Counted from the stretch's first letter, positions 18,179 through 26,729 are shown. The stretch is DNA of 64,000 bases from Paenibacillus rhizovicinus (GCF_010365285.1 NZ_CP048286.1:2866501-2930500), one strand, 5' to 3'. Numbers and translations: made by a program. Notes: generated by a model not told the origin, from the sequence alone.

Positions 18179-19012
18179 CTACACCGATACCGTGCCGCGA
18201 AGGAGCTCAACCGCCCTGGACGTGCCTGCCTTCTGCTCCTCCAAGCCTTCGTATTCGACGCTCATCCATCCCTTATAGCCGATGGCTTTCAGCTTAACGA
18301 TGATTTCGGCCACGCTTGCATCGCCTGCCGTCGGCACGACGCCGACATAGAAGGACTTGCCGCTAAGCGTACGGTAAGCGCCTTCCGCGCCTTCTTCTAC
18401 CTGCTTGAAATCCTTCGCATGCACATGGGAGATATAAGGTGCCAGTTCATCGAACGACGGCTGCGGATCTTGGTCCACAAGCAGGAAATTGCCCATGTCG
18501 TACGTGCTGCGAAGAGCCGGCGAATCTACCTGCTCGATGATTTCCTTCACTTGCTCGCTTCTGCCCGCGAAGACGCCGTGGTTTTCCAGGCACAATACGA
18601 TATTGCGGCTTTGCGCGTAAGCTGCCGCTTCTTGCAGTCCTTCCACGATCCACACTTTGCCTTGGTCGTAGCCGATGCCTTCCTTGGTGTCGCCGGCGAA
18701 GACGCGAACGACCGATGCGCCGAGCAGCGCCGCCATGTCGACCGAATTCTTGATATCCGCGAGCGCTGCGGCCCGTCCCTCCACAGTAGCGTTGGCGAAA
18801 TCGTTGCACGCGCCGAAGCAGGCTAGCTTCAGACCCGTTCTTGCCAATGCCTCGCGAACGGCAGGCACGTCGGTTTCCGCATTCCAGAAAATGCTCAGCA
18901 ATTCCACGCCTTGCGCTCCGATACTCGCCGCATAGTCAATGAAGTCCGCGTTGGTCCATGAACCGTTGTACAAATAATGATGGACGCTCCATACGCTTAC
19001 CGATACTTTCAT
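18179..19012 (-). CDS. Sugar phosphate isomerase/epimerase (xylose isomerase-like TIM barrel)
   Basis: 277 residues. Metal and substrate motifs of the AP-endonuclease-2/xylose isomerase-like TIM barrel are visible in order: G-A-Q-G-V-E-L-L, C-L-E-N-H-G (Glu ligand), Y-D-M-G-N-F (Asp), H-V-H-A-K-D (His) and M-S-V-E-Y-E-G (Glu). Such enzymes isomerise or dehydrate sugars, inosose or keto-sugar intermediates with a divalent metal in the cytoplasm. It is the third gene of a minus-strand operon with a second family member and a Gfo/Idh/MocA dehydrogenase, the classic set for oxidising an unusual sugar or cyclitol. Confidence 0.87.
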   Translation of the reverse strand: MKVSVSVWSVHHYLYNGSWTNADFIDYAASIGAQGVELLSIFWNAETDVPAVREALARTGLKLACFGACNDFANATVEGRAAALADIKNSVDMAALLGASVVRVFAGDTKEGIGYDQGKVWIVEGLQEAAAYAQSRNIVLCLENHGVFAGRSEQVKEIIEQVDSPALRSTYDMGNFLLVDQDPQPSFDELAPYISHVHAKDFKQVEEGAEGAYRTLSGKSFYVGVVPTAGDASVAEIIVKLKAIGYKGWMSVEYEGLEEQKAGTSRAVELLRGTVSV

Positions 19013-19038
19013 TTCTTCATTTCCGCCTCTCCGGTACG

Positions 19039-19920
19039 TTAACGGTACCGTTTAATGAATTCCACCGCTTTGCGGATATCCTGCTCCGGCTGGCTGCCGA
19101 CTTCGCGCTCGATCGTCAGATAACCGCCGTAGCCGATCGACTGCAGCGCCGCGAAATACGCTTCGAAATCCACGTCGCCCTCGCCCAGCGCCAGCTCCGC
19201 GAAATCCGCTCCTTCGCCGGCCATCTCGGCAATGTGTTCATGCGACATCTCCTCGTAACCGAGGAAGCCATAGACTTTGCGAGGATCGACGACGCGCAGA
19301 CGACGGCCGTCCTTCACATGCGTATGGACGATATAATCCTTCAGCGTAATGACGCCCTGCACGGGGTCGTCGCCGGTCACCATGACCATATTCGCCGGAT
19401 CGAAATTGACGGAAACGCCGTTCGTGCTGAGCGTGTCCAAGAAGCTCTTCAAATGCGCCGCCGGCTCCGGTCCCGTCTCGATCGCGAAGTAAGCGTTCAT
19501 GCTCTTCGCGTACCGGCCAAGCTCGTCGCATGCGCTCTGCATGGCTGCATAGATGGCGCCGTCGCGGTCATCCGGCACGATCCCGATATGCGTCGTTACG
19601 ATCGGCGTGCCAAGCTCGACCGCCAAATCAAGGATCCGCTTCGACTTTTCGATTTTGGCCGGATTGGCTGCCGCATCTTGAAAACCATGTCCGCCGAGGT
19701 CGCCGCAAAGCGCGGAAATCTCCAAGCCCAGTCCGCCGATGTAGCTCCGCAGTTCGCGTCTTGCCGCCGAATCCAGAACCGCCGGATCCATTTCGCCGGA
19801 TACCGCGTAAATTTGCACGCCTTCCGCGCCGACCTCTTTCGCTTTCAATAACCCTTGCCGTACGCCGATGCCGAAGCTGTCCACGATCACGCCGATTTTA
19901 TTGTTCAGAGGAGTAGCCAT
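19039..19920 (-). CDS. Sugar phosphate isomerase/epimerase (second paralogue)
   Basis: 293 residues, TIM barrel of the same superfamily as its neighbour but well diverged. Visible are A-E-G-V-Q-I-Y, F-A-I-E-T-G (Glu), N-F-D-P-A-N-M (Asp), H-T-H-V-K-D (His) and L-T-I-E-R-E (Glu), the expected four metal-site segments. Start ATG 19920 has AAAGGA 8 bases upstream; the ATG at 19929 falls inside that region. It lies 26 bases before the other isomerase and 117 bases after the dehydrogenase. The pair probably acts on successive intermediates of one pathway. Substrate is unknown. Confidence 0.87.
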   Translation of the reverse strand: MATPLNNKIGVIVDSFGIGVRQGLLKAKEVGAEGVQIYAVSGEMDPAVLDSAARRELRSYIGGLGLEISALCGDLGGHGFQDAAANPAKIEKSKRILDLAVELGTPIVTTHIGIVPDDRDGAIYAAMQSACDELGRYAKSMNAYFAIETGPEPAAHLKSFLDTLSTNGVSVNFDPANMVMVTGDDPVQGVITLKDYIVHTHVKDGRRLRVVDPRKVYGFLGYEEMSHEHIAEMAGEGADFAELALGEGDVDFEAYFAALQSIGYGGYLTIEREVGSQPEQDIRKAVEFIKRYR

Positions 19921-19991
19921 AATCCTCATCCTTTCTTATTCTGAATTTACCCGCCTGCCGCGGGACGAAACGGGCTTGGCAGAATGCTGCA

Positions 19992-20013
19992 TGTCCAACC
20001 TCACGGTTGGACA
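19992..20013 (-). other. Intercistronic hairpin between dehydrogenase and isomerase
   Basis: Perfect 9-bp stem TGTCCAACC/GGTTGGACA with a four-base loop, no T-run after it. Probably an mRNA processing or stability element inside the operon rather than a terminator. Confidence 0.45.
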
Positions 20014-20037
20014 CGCAAACCAATCTGCTTTATCCGC

Positions 20038-21111
20038 TTAATCGAAATGGATTTCTTTGCCCAACGCCGCCGATTCGTATACCGCGCTCAGCATGCGCGT
20101 CACCTCCAGCCCGTCCTCGACAGGGCTCAGCGTTTCGCAGCGGCCGAGGCAGCTGTTCACGAAATGCGAGATTTCCCTGCCGAACGCTTCGTTCGCGTCG
20201 AAAGTGGTATGGTCGATTTGCGGCGTTACGTTGACGATCGTATCATGCTTCTCGGACATGATGACGAGCGCCGGCTCGACTTCCGCTCCGCCCTTGTCGC
20301 CGAACAGTTTGACCGAAATCTCATCCTTCACCGCATGCAGCGTAAAGCTGACGTCGACCAGCAGCGATGCGCCGTTCTCGAACCGGATGACCGCGTTCGC
20401 CGCATCCTCGACATCGTTGCGCGATGCATCGTAGTCGGCCGCTTTATAGAAATTGAGATTTTGAATATGCGCGCGGTTGCCCAGCTTATGATAGGTGTTG
20501 CCGCTGACGGATTTCACTTTCGGCCGGCCCATCAGGTACCAGCAAATGTCGATGATATGAACGCCGAGATCGATCAGCGGTCCGCCGCCGGAACGGCTCT
20601 TGTCCGAAAACCAGCCGCCGGGATTCCCGAGTCTGCGCAGGCAGGAAGCTTTGGCATAATAGACTTCCCCGAGCTCGCCCGCGTCGATGAAACGCTTCAG
20701 CACTTCTACGCTGCCCGCATAACGGCGCACGAATCCGACCTGCATGACCTTGCCCGACTCGCGCACGGCCTGCTGAACGCGCTCGGCGTCTTCCACCGTC
20801 TTGCACATCGGCTTCTCGCACAGGACATGCTTGCCCGCTGCCAGTGCGGCAAGGCTGATCTCCGCATGACTGTCGTTCCACGTACAGATGCTGACCGCTT
20901 CGATCGCCGGGTCGGCCAGCAGCTCGCGGTAGTCCGTATACACGCGCTTCGCGCCGTATTTCTCCGCTGCTGCGCGGGCGCGTTCCTCGTTCAAATCGCA
21001 CACGGCGACAAGCTCCGCATCGGAATTCTTCCGATAAGCCTCCAAATGCAAACCGGAAATCGATCCATTTCCAATGACGCCTACCTGCAGCTTTCTACCT
21101 GTGTTCTCCAT
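20038..21111 (-). CDS. Gfo/Idh/MocA-family oxidoreductase
   Basis: 357 residues. N-terminal Rossmann fold with V-G-V-I-G-N-G-S-I-S (dinucleotide loop), followed by A-V-C-D-L-N and the family signature H-V-L-C-E-K-P-M, where Lys is the usual catalytic or substrate contact. In the C-terminal domain G-G-G-P-L-I-D-L-G-V-H-I-I-D supplies the conserved Asp and His. NAD(P)-dependent oxidation of a sugar or cyclitol is expected. Start is the ATG at 21111, in frame with a much longer open frame running into the divergent regulator, which is rejected. It is the first gene of the operon with two isomerases. Confidence 0.9.
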   Translation of the reverse strand: MENTGRKLQVGVIGNGSISGLHLEAYRKNSDAELVAVCDLNEERARAAAEKYGAKRVYTDYRELLADPAIEAVSICTWNDSHAEISLAALAAGKHVLCEKPMCKTVEDAERVQQAVRESGKVMQVGFVRRYAGSVEVLKRFIDAGELGEVYYAKASCLRRLGNPGGWFSDKSRSGGGPLIDLGVHIIDICWYLMGRPKVKSVSGNTYHKLGNRAHIQNLNFYKAADYDASRNDVEDAANAVIRFENGASLLVDVSFTLHAVKDEISVKLFGDKGGAEVEPALVIMSEKHDTIVNVTPQIDHTTFDANEAFGREISHFVNSCLGRCETLSPVEDGLEVTRMLSAVYESAALGKEIHFD

Positions 21112-21143
21112 GATCTCGTCCCTTCCCTTCCCGCAAGCCGGCC

Positions 21144-21172
21144 GATATAATTGACTTGCATGACTAATGTAA
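21144..21172 (-). promoter_or_regulatory. Candidate sigma-A promoter of the dehydrogenase operon
   Basis: Minus-strand TTACAT (21167-21172), 17-base spacer, TATATC (21144-21149), about 33 bases upstream of the start. It lies in the shared region with the divergent AraC gene, so that regulator could act here. Confidence 0.45.
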
Positions 21173-21225
21173 TTAAAACAATGTCTTAAACATACCATGA
21201 CAAATCCGCTAGGAGAATGTACATT

Positions 21226-22083
21226 ATGCCAACCTACATGGACAATATGATCAGTCCGCTTCCTATACGGCTCTATGATAATGTGATTGATTTGAAGAAG
21301 CTGCGCATACAGTCGCTCCTCATTCGCTATGCGGGCCATTTGCCCGGTCGGATTCAACAGCGGGCGGATGCGTCGTTCGATCAATGGGCGTTCGTATACA
21401 TCGGAGGAGGACGGGGCTACTACCAAGCCGGGGACGGAGCAAAGCAGACAGTCGAGGCGGGAACGGTATTTTGCCTGTTTCCCGGAGAGGTCTTTCAATA
21501 CGGCCCCGAGGAAGGCGGCTTCTGGGACGAGTACTATTTCACGTTGGAGGGTTCGCGCGTGCAGGAGTGGCTGAACAGCTGGTACGAGCAGCCGGAGGCC
21601 GTCAAATTCGTCGGTACGGACGAGAGCCTCTTCAGCAAAATCGAACTCATCTTCAGCCTGCTGGAAAGCGCGATTCCCGCTAACCTGGACCGGGCCGCAC
21701 TGGCGCTGGAGGCGCTCCTCTTCGACATGTCGCTGCGCTTCCGCGAGCCGGAAACGAGCAGCAGAACGATGTTCGTCCACCAGCTGCTGGACGACTTGAC
21801 CGGCACCGTCTACGGGAAGCCGGACAGCGGCGAAATCGCCGCAAGGCATCACATCTCCGTCCCGACGCTGCGGCGGATCGTGCATAATTACACCGGCTAT
21901 CCGCTCGGTGAATTCATGCATCGCTTGAAGGTTGCGGAGGCCAAGAAACTGCTGCTGAACACCGACAAAACAGTCATGGAGATCGCCGGTCTGCTGGGCT
22001 ACTCCGACATGTTTTATTTCTCGCGGCTGTTCAAGAAATACACGGATGCGGCGCCGACGACCTACCGGTCGCGAATGGGATAA
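21226..22083 (+). CDS. AraC-family transcriptional regulator
   Basis: 285 residues. N-terminal cupin-like effector domain (Y-I-G-G-G-R-G-Y-Y-Q-A-G-D-G and P-G-E-V-F-Q-Y-G-P), C-terminal AraC DNA-binding domain with E-I-A-A-R-H-H-I-S-V-P-T-L-R-R and E-I-A-G-L-L-G-Y-S-D-M-F-Y-F-S-R-L-F-K-K. Start ATG 21226 lies 9 bases after AGGAGA at 21211-21216; the ATG at 21217 directly abuts it. Divergent from the sugar-catabolic operon with a 114-base shared promoter region, the arrangement of a local activator sensing that operon's sugar. Confidence 0.9.
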   Translation: MPTYMDNMISPLPIRLYDNVIDLKKLRIQSLLIRYAGHLPGRIQQRADASFDQWAFVYIGGGRGYYQAGDGAKQTVEAGTVFCLFPGEVFQYGPEEGGFWDEYYFTLEGSRVQEWLNSWYEQPEAVKFVGTDESLFSKIELIFSLLESAIPANLDRAALALEALLFDMSLRFREPETSSRTMFVHQLLDDLTGTVYGKPDSGEIAARHHISVPTLRRIVHNYTGYPLGEFMHRLKVAEAKKLLLNTDKTVMEIAGLLGYSDMFYFSRLFKKYTDAAPTTYRSRMG

Positions 22084-22229
22084 TTGTCACGGCCACCGGT
22101 CGGAATCGTCAAGTTCGATATGTTAATACTGACATAATATTTTCCTTATTTTACCTGTTCATGACATGGAATTTACTGGTATATTGACTTTTGTATCCTA
22201 TTTTCCATTTTGCGTAAGGAGTGTTCATT

Positions 22230-23432
22230 TTGAAGAAAATCACCGCACTGCTGCTTTCCGCCATGCTGCTGCTGCTGGCCTTCTCCGGCCTGGCATCCGC
22301 AGCGACCGGCAAACCGCCGATTACCGTATGGGCAGGCGATCAGAAGGTTGCCTTCGACGCGCCGCCGATGATCACGAACGGCACGACCTATGTAGAATTC
22401 AAAGCCTTGTTCAACGTCCTCGGATTCAGGGTCGCGTACGATGCGAAGAGCAAGACGATCACGGGAACGTCGGCATCCGTTACCTTGACCTTGAATGTCG
22501 CAAGCGGAGCCGCGACCGTGAACGGACAAGCTTCGGCGAAGTCTGTCCAATTGATCGTCCAAGAAGGACGCACGCTCGTTCCCCTGCGTTTCATCGGCGA
22601 ATCGACAGGCATGCTCGTCAGCTGGGATTCCGCAGCCCAAACGGTCAAGATCAGCGCCAAAGGCCCTACGGCCGCAGATATCAAAGAACTTCAGGCGTAT
22701 CTGGCACGGATGGATGCCTACGATACGGCTAGCGATCTGGAAGGCACCCTGTCTCTAATCGCTCCCGGCTCACCGTTCTATGCGGCGGTTAAAGCACAGG
22801 GCGAAGCCAAAGAAGGGGATCCCGTCGTCCGCACCACGTCGAAGCTGATGGATATCCCGACCTTCACCTCCTCGTCCGCCGTCATTATCGTCAGCCAGCA
22901 CTCGGCCAAAGAAAGCGGCGGCTTCTACCTGGACAATGACTGCGTCCTGAAGATCGAGCTCGTACGCGGGCCGAACAAGCAATGGCTGCTCAGCGGACTT
23001 GAACTGCAGAAGATGGAATACGTGAACACGGACGAAGCCACGAGCCATGAAGCGGACGTGCCCGCCGATGATAAGGCCGCCATTCTGGCCGTCGTCGATC
23101 AGCAGACCAAAACTTCCAACGACGAGGATTTGGACGGCTACAAAGCGACGATCGACCCTAATGTTCCCGGCCTTGACCAAACCATGGCAGCTACGAAACA
23201 GACCATGGACACTTACGACCTCAAGTATACGAACGAGGTGGTCCGCATCGTCGATTATACCGCCACCGAAGCCGTCGTCTACGTCGTGCAAACGGTCGAG
23301 AAAGTAAACGGCCCGGCATTTCAAAATTTCCGGTTGTCCATCGCATCGACCTACCGCAAGACAGCCGATGGCAAATGGCTGGACGCAGGCGAGGGCAAGC
23401 TGTTGAAAGTCGAGCCTTTGTCAGCCGTTTAA
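22230..23432 (+). CDS. Secreted stalk-domain protein
   Basis: About 400 residues. Signal peptide (M-K-K-I-T-A-L-L-L-S-A ... A-S-A-A). Residues ~35-145 form a copper-amine-oxidase N-terminal-like stalk domain with M-I-T-N-G-T-T-Y-V-E-F-K-A-L-F and V-Q-E-G-R-T-L-V-P-L-R-F-I-G-E-S. A helical linker and two beta-rich segments resembling NTF2-like or nuclear-transport-factor modules follow, without a firm match. Start is TTG 22230, 8 bases after AAGGAG (22216-22221); the GTG at 22221 is inside that site. Probably exported; role unknown. Confidence 0.8.
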   Translation: MKKITALLLSAMLLLLAFSGLASAATGKPPITVWAGDQKVAFDAPPMITNGTTYVEFKALFNVLGFRVAYDAKSKTITGTSASVTLTLNVASGAATVNGQASAKSVQLIVQEGRTLVPLRFIGESTGMLVSWDSAAQTVKISAKGPTAADIKELQAYLARMDAYDTASDLEGTLSLIAPGSPFYAAVKAQGEAKEGDPVVRTTSKLMDIPTFTSSSAVIIVSQHSAKESGGFYLDNDCVLKIELVRGPNKQWLLSGLELQKMEYVNTDEATSHEADVPADDKAAILAVVDQQTKTSNDEDLDGYKATIDPNVPGLDQTMAATKQTMDTYDLKYTNEVVRIVDYTATEAVVYVVQTVEKVNGPAFQNFRLSIASTYRKTADGKWLDAGEGKLLKVEPLSAV

Positions 23433-23446
23433 ACGCTTGACCGATT

Positions 23447-23487
23447 AAACAAACAAGCCCGCCTCTTCGTTAGAAGGAACGGGCTTG
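23447..23487 (-). terminator. Terminator between convergent genes
   Basis: CAAGCCCG (23454-23461) pairs with CGGGCTTG (23480-23487), with a small inner CTTC/GAAG stem. On the minus strand it is followed by TTTGTTT, serving the guanylate-kinase-like gene, and it may also stop the plus-strand gene. Confidence 0.7.
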
Positions 23488-23524
23488 CGTATGGTTAGGC
23501 TTCGTTCGCGCTTCGTGTCCGCGG

Positions 23525-24112
23525 TTAATCCCGCTCCACCAAATTCCGCTGCAAATAATGCTCCAGCGTATTGGAAATATCGAATACGGTATGCGCAAGA
23601 TCGTAGTTCTCGAAGGCATGTTCGCATTTCGGCTGGTAAGCGATCGCCGTTTCGTATTGATCCATCTTGGATTGGACGATCGCCGGATCGATGCCCGCCT
23701 CCTGCTGCCGCTCCTGCACCGTGCGCCTGTCCGCATAGATGAACAGCCGGACGACCTGATCGCCGTACTGTTCCTTGAGCAGCTGCGCCCCTTCCGGATT
23801 GAGAATGAGATACACGCTTCCGCCCAGCTGCAGGCTTTGATCGATGTCGCTGCCGCGCACGCCGTATCGGCTTTCGTTGATGCTGATGCTCTCGATGAAT
23901 TCGCCCGCGCGATCGAACTGTTCGTACAATTCCGAAGTAATGAAATGATAATCCTGACCGTTCACTTCACCCGGTCTCGGTTTGCGGGTCGCGTACGAAA
24001 GCACCTTGCCCATGCCAAGCGTGGCTCCGACACTGTCGGCAACGGTCTTGCGGCCGGAACCGTCCGGACCTGTAAATACGATAATCAGCTTGCGATCCGA
24101 CTCTGCGTTCAT
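23525..24112 (-). CDS. Guanylate kinase-like protein with altered P-loop
   Basis: 195 residues, usual for guanylate kinases. The GMP-binding segment S-Y-A-T-R-K-P-R-P-G-E-V-N-G-Q-D-Y-H-F is close to the family form, and R-L-F-I-Y-A-D and R-R-T-V-Q-E-R-Q occupy the ATP-lid region. The nucleotide loop reads G-P-D-G-S-G-R-K-T (residues 15-23) where G-P-S-G-x-G-K-G/S-T is expected: the invariant Lys is Arg and Lys is shifted by one. Activity is therefore uncertain. The ATG has AGGAGG 8 bases upstream. Unlike the housekeeping gmk, the neighbours are not rpoZ or coaBC, so it is probably a paralogue. Confidence 0.78.
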   Translation of the reverse strand: MNAESDRKLIIVFTGPDGSGRKTVADSVGATLGMGKVLSYATRKPRPGEVNGQDYHFITSELYEQFDRAGEFIESISINESRYGVRGSDIDQSLQLGGSVYLILNPEGAQLLKEQYGDQVVRLFIYADRRTVQERQQEAGIDPAIVQSKMDQYETAIAYQPKCEHAFENYDLAHTVFDISNTLEHYLQRNLVERD

Positions 24113-24256
24113 CGTCTCAGCCTCCTGAAATCATTCGATTTGCGATGCTGCCAAACGATAGGACTGAAGTATTCAGATGCGGCTTTCATCTCGTTCAATA
24201 TACAATTATTATAGCTTATACCTTGAAAATCCAGCAACGGGCGTTCGCTGTTCGTC

Positions 24257-24285
24257 TTGACTATTTTTTCAAGATCAGCTATATT
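24257..24285 (+). promoter_or_regulatory. Sigma-A promoter for the secreted helical protein
   Basis: TTGACT (24257-24262), 17-base spacer, TATATT (24280-24285). Transcription would begin near 24292 and give a leader of about 120 bases before the ATG at 24412. Confidence 0.65.
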
Positions 24286-24311
24286 TTATAAAAACATATG
24301 TTCGCGGTTCA

Positions 24312-24368
24312 CTTACGTCGGAAGCACCCGTAAGCAAAGGCACTCTTGCCTTTCTTGCGGGTTTTTTT
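24312..24368 (+). terminator. Leader terminator/attenuator-like hairpin
   Basis: A stem formed by ACCCGTAAGCAAAGGCA and TGCCTTTCTTGCGGGT is followed by seven T (24362-24368), all between the promoter and the gene. An alternative stem CTTACG (24312-24317) with CGTAAG (24329-24334) would break the terminator's base. This layout fits a transcription attenuator or riboswitch expression platform, but no known aptamer was recognised in the short leader. Confidence 0.55.
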
Positions 24369-24411
24369 GCGTCCACGGAGTTGTTCCGCGGCGAAGGAGG
24401 AAGATTGTCGT

Positions 24412-25242
24412 ATGATTAAGTCTATGAGGTTGAATCCGTTTTCATCCATGTTGCTTGCACTGCTTGCCTTCGTAATGCTCGTTCCGGGTACGGCGTTCGC
24501 CGCGTCGGTCTCGCTGTCCCAGACAGCCCAGACCGCGCTGGCCAAGCACATTGCCGCTGCCCCTGCCGTCACGAAGGACAAGCTGAATGCGCAGTCGTCC
24601 AGCCTGCAAGCTTACCAGCGTCAGGAGACGAGCCTGGACGATCAGTACAAGGTGCTGCATTCCAACAACGACATCGCGCTCGACGCCGTGAACAAACGGA
24701 TCAAGCTGATCGACGCGGCCAAGCTGAGCCGGATGACGAATGAGCTGAACGCCTTGCGGGGACGGTATCAGCCGCTCTTCGATCAATACACCGCGATCAA
24801 TAAACAGGTCGCGGCCGCCCGGGCATTGAAGCTGAAGGAACTGGCTTCCTTGCTGAGCCGGCAGGCGGAAATGATCAAGCCTGCCGTGCAGCTGGCGCGC
24901 GCGGACATTCGCATTCGCCAAGAGACGCTCTCGGATGCCAAAGCGGCGACCGCCAAGAAGATCAAGACGTTCAAGACCAGCCTCGCGGCCATCGACCCGA
25001 TCCATGCCCAAACCAAAATCGCGCTGGCATCCGTATCCGGTACGAAGAAGAGCATCCCCGACGTCGTCAAGACGCTGAACGCTTGCGTGAAGAGCGGTTC
25101 ATTCGAGGGCACGCTCCAATCGCTCTCTACGCTCGTTTCCTTATCCCGGAGCATCGTCGAGCAGAAGACGCGCGTTATCGGACACGAGAATCAAATTACC
25201 GGCATCATCAAACAAGTCGGCGCGCAGGTTCCGTACAGCTAA
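24412..25242 (+). CDS. Secreted helical (coiled-coil-like) protein, function unknown
   Basis: 276 residues. Signal peptide N-P-F-S-S-M-L-L-A-L-L-A-F-V-M-L ending A-F-A-A. The mature part is nearly all helical, rich in Ala, Lys and Gln, without Cys except one near residue 235, and looks like a coiled coil or helical bundle (for example L-N-A-L-R-G-R-Y-Q-P-L-F-D-Q-Y). No family recognised. GAAGGAGG at 24393-24400 is 11 bases before the ATG. It has its own promoter and a terminator-like leader (see 24257-24368), and precedes the LysM hydrolase by 158 bases. A wall-associated role is only a guess. Confidence 0.7.
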   Translation: MIKSMRLNPFSSMLLALLAFVMLVPGTAFAASVSLSQTAQTALAKHIAAAPAVTKDKLNAQSSSLQAYQRQETSLDDQYKVLHSNNDIALDAVNKRIKLIDAAKLSRMTNELNALRGRYQPLFDQYTAINKQVAAARALKLKELASLLSRQAEMIKPAVQLARADIRIRQETLSDAKAATAKKIKTFKTSLAAIDPIHAQTKIALASVSGTKKSIPDVVKTLNACVKSGSFEGTLQSLSTLVSLSRSIVEQKTRVIGHENQITGIIKQVGAQVPYS

Positions 25243-25400
25243 CGAAAGGATTCGTAACGGCGGGAGAAACGGCACTGGCGCCAAGGCTCTTCGAGGTCCG
25301 TTCCGGATGCGGCAAAAACGATGACATGCGCGAAGGAGCGCCTGAATACGTTAGAAGAGACGTCTTCAGATGATGCGGAATCACATGGGAGGAATAAGCG

Positions 25401-26693
25401 ATGCAGATCCATGTCGTACATGCCGGCCAGACGCTCTACCGGCTCTCGCAAGATTATGGCATTCCGGTCGATGCCATCGCCTCGGCCAATGAAATATCGC
25501 CTGCGCAAACGCTGGTGATCGGACAGGCACTGGTCATTCCAATCGCGGGCCAATATTATTACGTGACGGCCGGGGACACGCTGACGTCCATCGCCGCCAA
25601 GTTCGGCACGACTGCCGCGAGGCTGGCCGCCCTCAACGATCTGGACCCGAATGCGCCTCTTCAAATCGGGACAAGGCTATATATACCGCCCATGCCGAAA
25701 CGGAAAGCTTACGTAAATGCGTACATCGACCCGCGCGGCACGACGGTATCGCCCGCGCTAACGGAAGCGGCCCGGCAGGCGGCGCCGCATCTGACTTACC
25801 TGGCCCCGTCCAGCTTCCGCATTCAGCGCGACGGTACGCTGGCACTCCCGCCGCTCGGCGATCTGGAGAGTATCGCGACGAGGCAGCGTACGGCCATGAT
25901 GATGACCGTCACGAATCTCGAAGGCGACCAATTCAGCGACGAATTGGGCCATCTCCTTCTAAGCGATGCCGCGCTTCAGGATAAGCTGATCGCCAACATC
26001 CTGAAGACGGCGAAGGAGTTGAATTACCGCGATGTCCATTTCGACTTGGAGCATCTATTGCCTTCGGACCGCGAGGCATACAACCGATTCCTGCGCAAGG
26101 CGGTCGTTCCCATTCACGCCGCCGGCCTTACGATGTCTACGGCGCTTGCGCCCAAGACCAGCGCCGGGCAGGAAGGCGCCTGGTATTCCGCGCATGATTA
26201 CAAGGCGCATGGCGAAATTGCGGATTTCGTCATCATCATGACGTACGAGTGGGGCTACAGCGGCGGACCGCCGATGCCGGTTTCCCCCATCGGTCCCGTC
26301 CGCAGCGTACTGGAATACGCACTTACCGAAATGCCGGCCAACAAGATCTTAATGGGCCAGAATTTATACGGCTACGACTGGACGCTGCCCTTCGTTCCAG
26401 GCGGCGCTTACGCCAAAGCGCTCAGCCCGCAAGCCGCTATTGCGCTGGCGAGGACGCGCAACGCCGAGATTCTCTACGACACGACGGCCCAGGCGCCGCA
26501 TTTCACCTACTGGGACGATAATCGCAAGGAACACCGCGTATGGTTCGAAGATGCAAGGTCCATTCAGGCCAAGTTCAATCTCATGAAGCAGTTGAAGCTG
26601 CGCGGCATCAGCTACTGGAAGCTCGGGCTCAGCTTCCCGCAGAATTGGCTCCTGCTCGAAGACAACTTCGACGTCGTGAAGCTGCTGCCTTAG
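25401..26693 (+). CDS. LysM-GH18 peptidoglycan hydrolase (SleL/YaaH type)
   Basis: 430 residues. Two N-terminal LysM peptidoglycan-binding repeats (about 2-46 and 52-96) precede a glycoside hydrolase 18 TIM barrel (~102-425). The catalytic strand D-V-H-F-D-L-E gives Asp215 and Glu217, the acid of the D-x-D-x-E class. M-T-Y-E-W-G-Y-S-G-G-P-P-M-P and G-I-S-Y-W-K-L-G are typical of SleL/YaaH cortex-lytic N-acetylglucosaminidases acting on muramic-lactam peptidoglycan during germination. No signal peptide, as usual for spore-coat-delivered members. GGGAGG lies 9 bases before the ATG. Suggests an endospore-former. Confidence 0.92.
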   Translation: MQIHVVHAGQTLYRLSQDYGIPVDAIASANEISPAQTLVIGQALVIPIAGQYYYVTAGDTLTSIAAKFGTTAARLAALNDLDPNAPLQIGTRLYIPPMPKRKAYVNAYIDPRGTTVSPALTEAARQAAPHLTYLAPSSFRIQRDGTLALPPLGDLESIATRQRTAMMMTVTNLEGDQFSDELGHLLLSDAALQDKLIANILKTAKELNYRDVHFDLEHLLPSDREAYNRFLRKAVVPIHAAGLTMSTALAPKTSAGQEGAWYSAHDYKAHGEIADFVIIMTYEWGYSGGPPMPVSPIGPVRSVLEYALTEMPANKILMGQNLYGYDWTLPFVPGGAYAKALSPQAAIALARTRNAEILYDTTAQAPHFTYWDDNRKEHRVWFEDARSIQAKFNLMKQLKLRGISYWKLGLSFPQNWLLLEDNFDVVKLLP

Positions 26694-26729
26694 CGCCAGA
26701 ATGCTTACGGTTTCCGTCGCCTTACCTCC

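Noticed and set aside
20038..21921. 627-residue minus-strand frame including an N-terminal extension of the dehydrogenase
   Set aside because: The extra ~270 residues lie antisense to the AraC regulator and have no domain; the Rossmann motif begins right after ATG 21111.
24293..24411. Named riboswitch (c-di-GMP or c-di-AMP type) in the leader
   Set aside because: The leader is too short and lacks the conserved loops of those classes; only the terminator-like part is clear.
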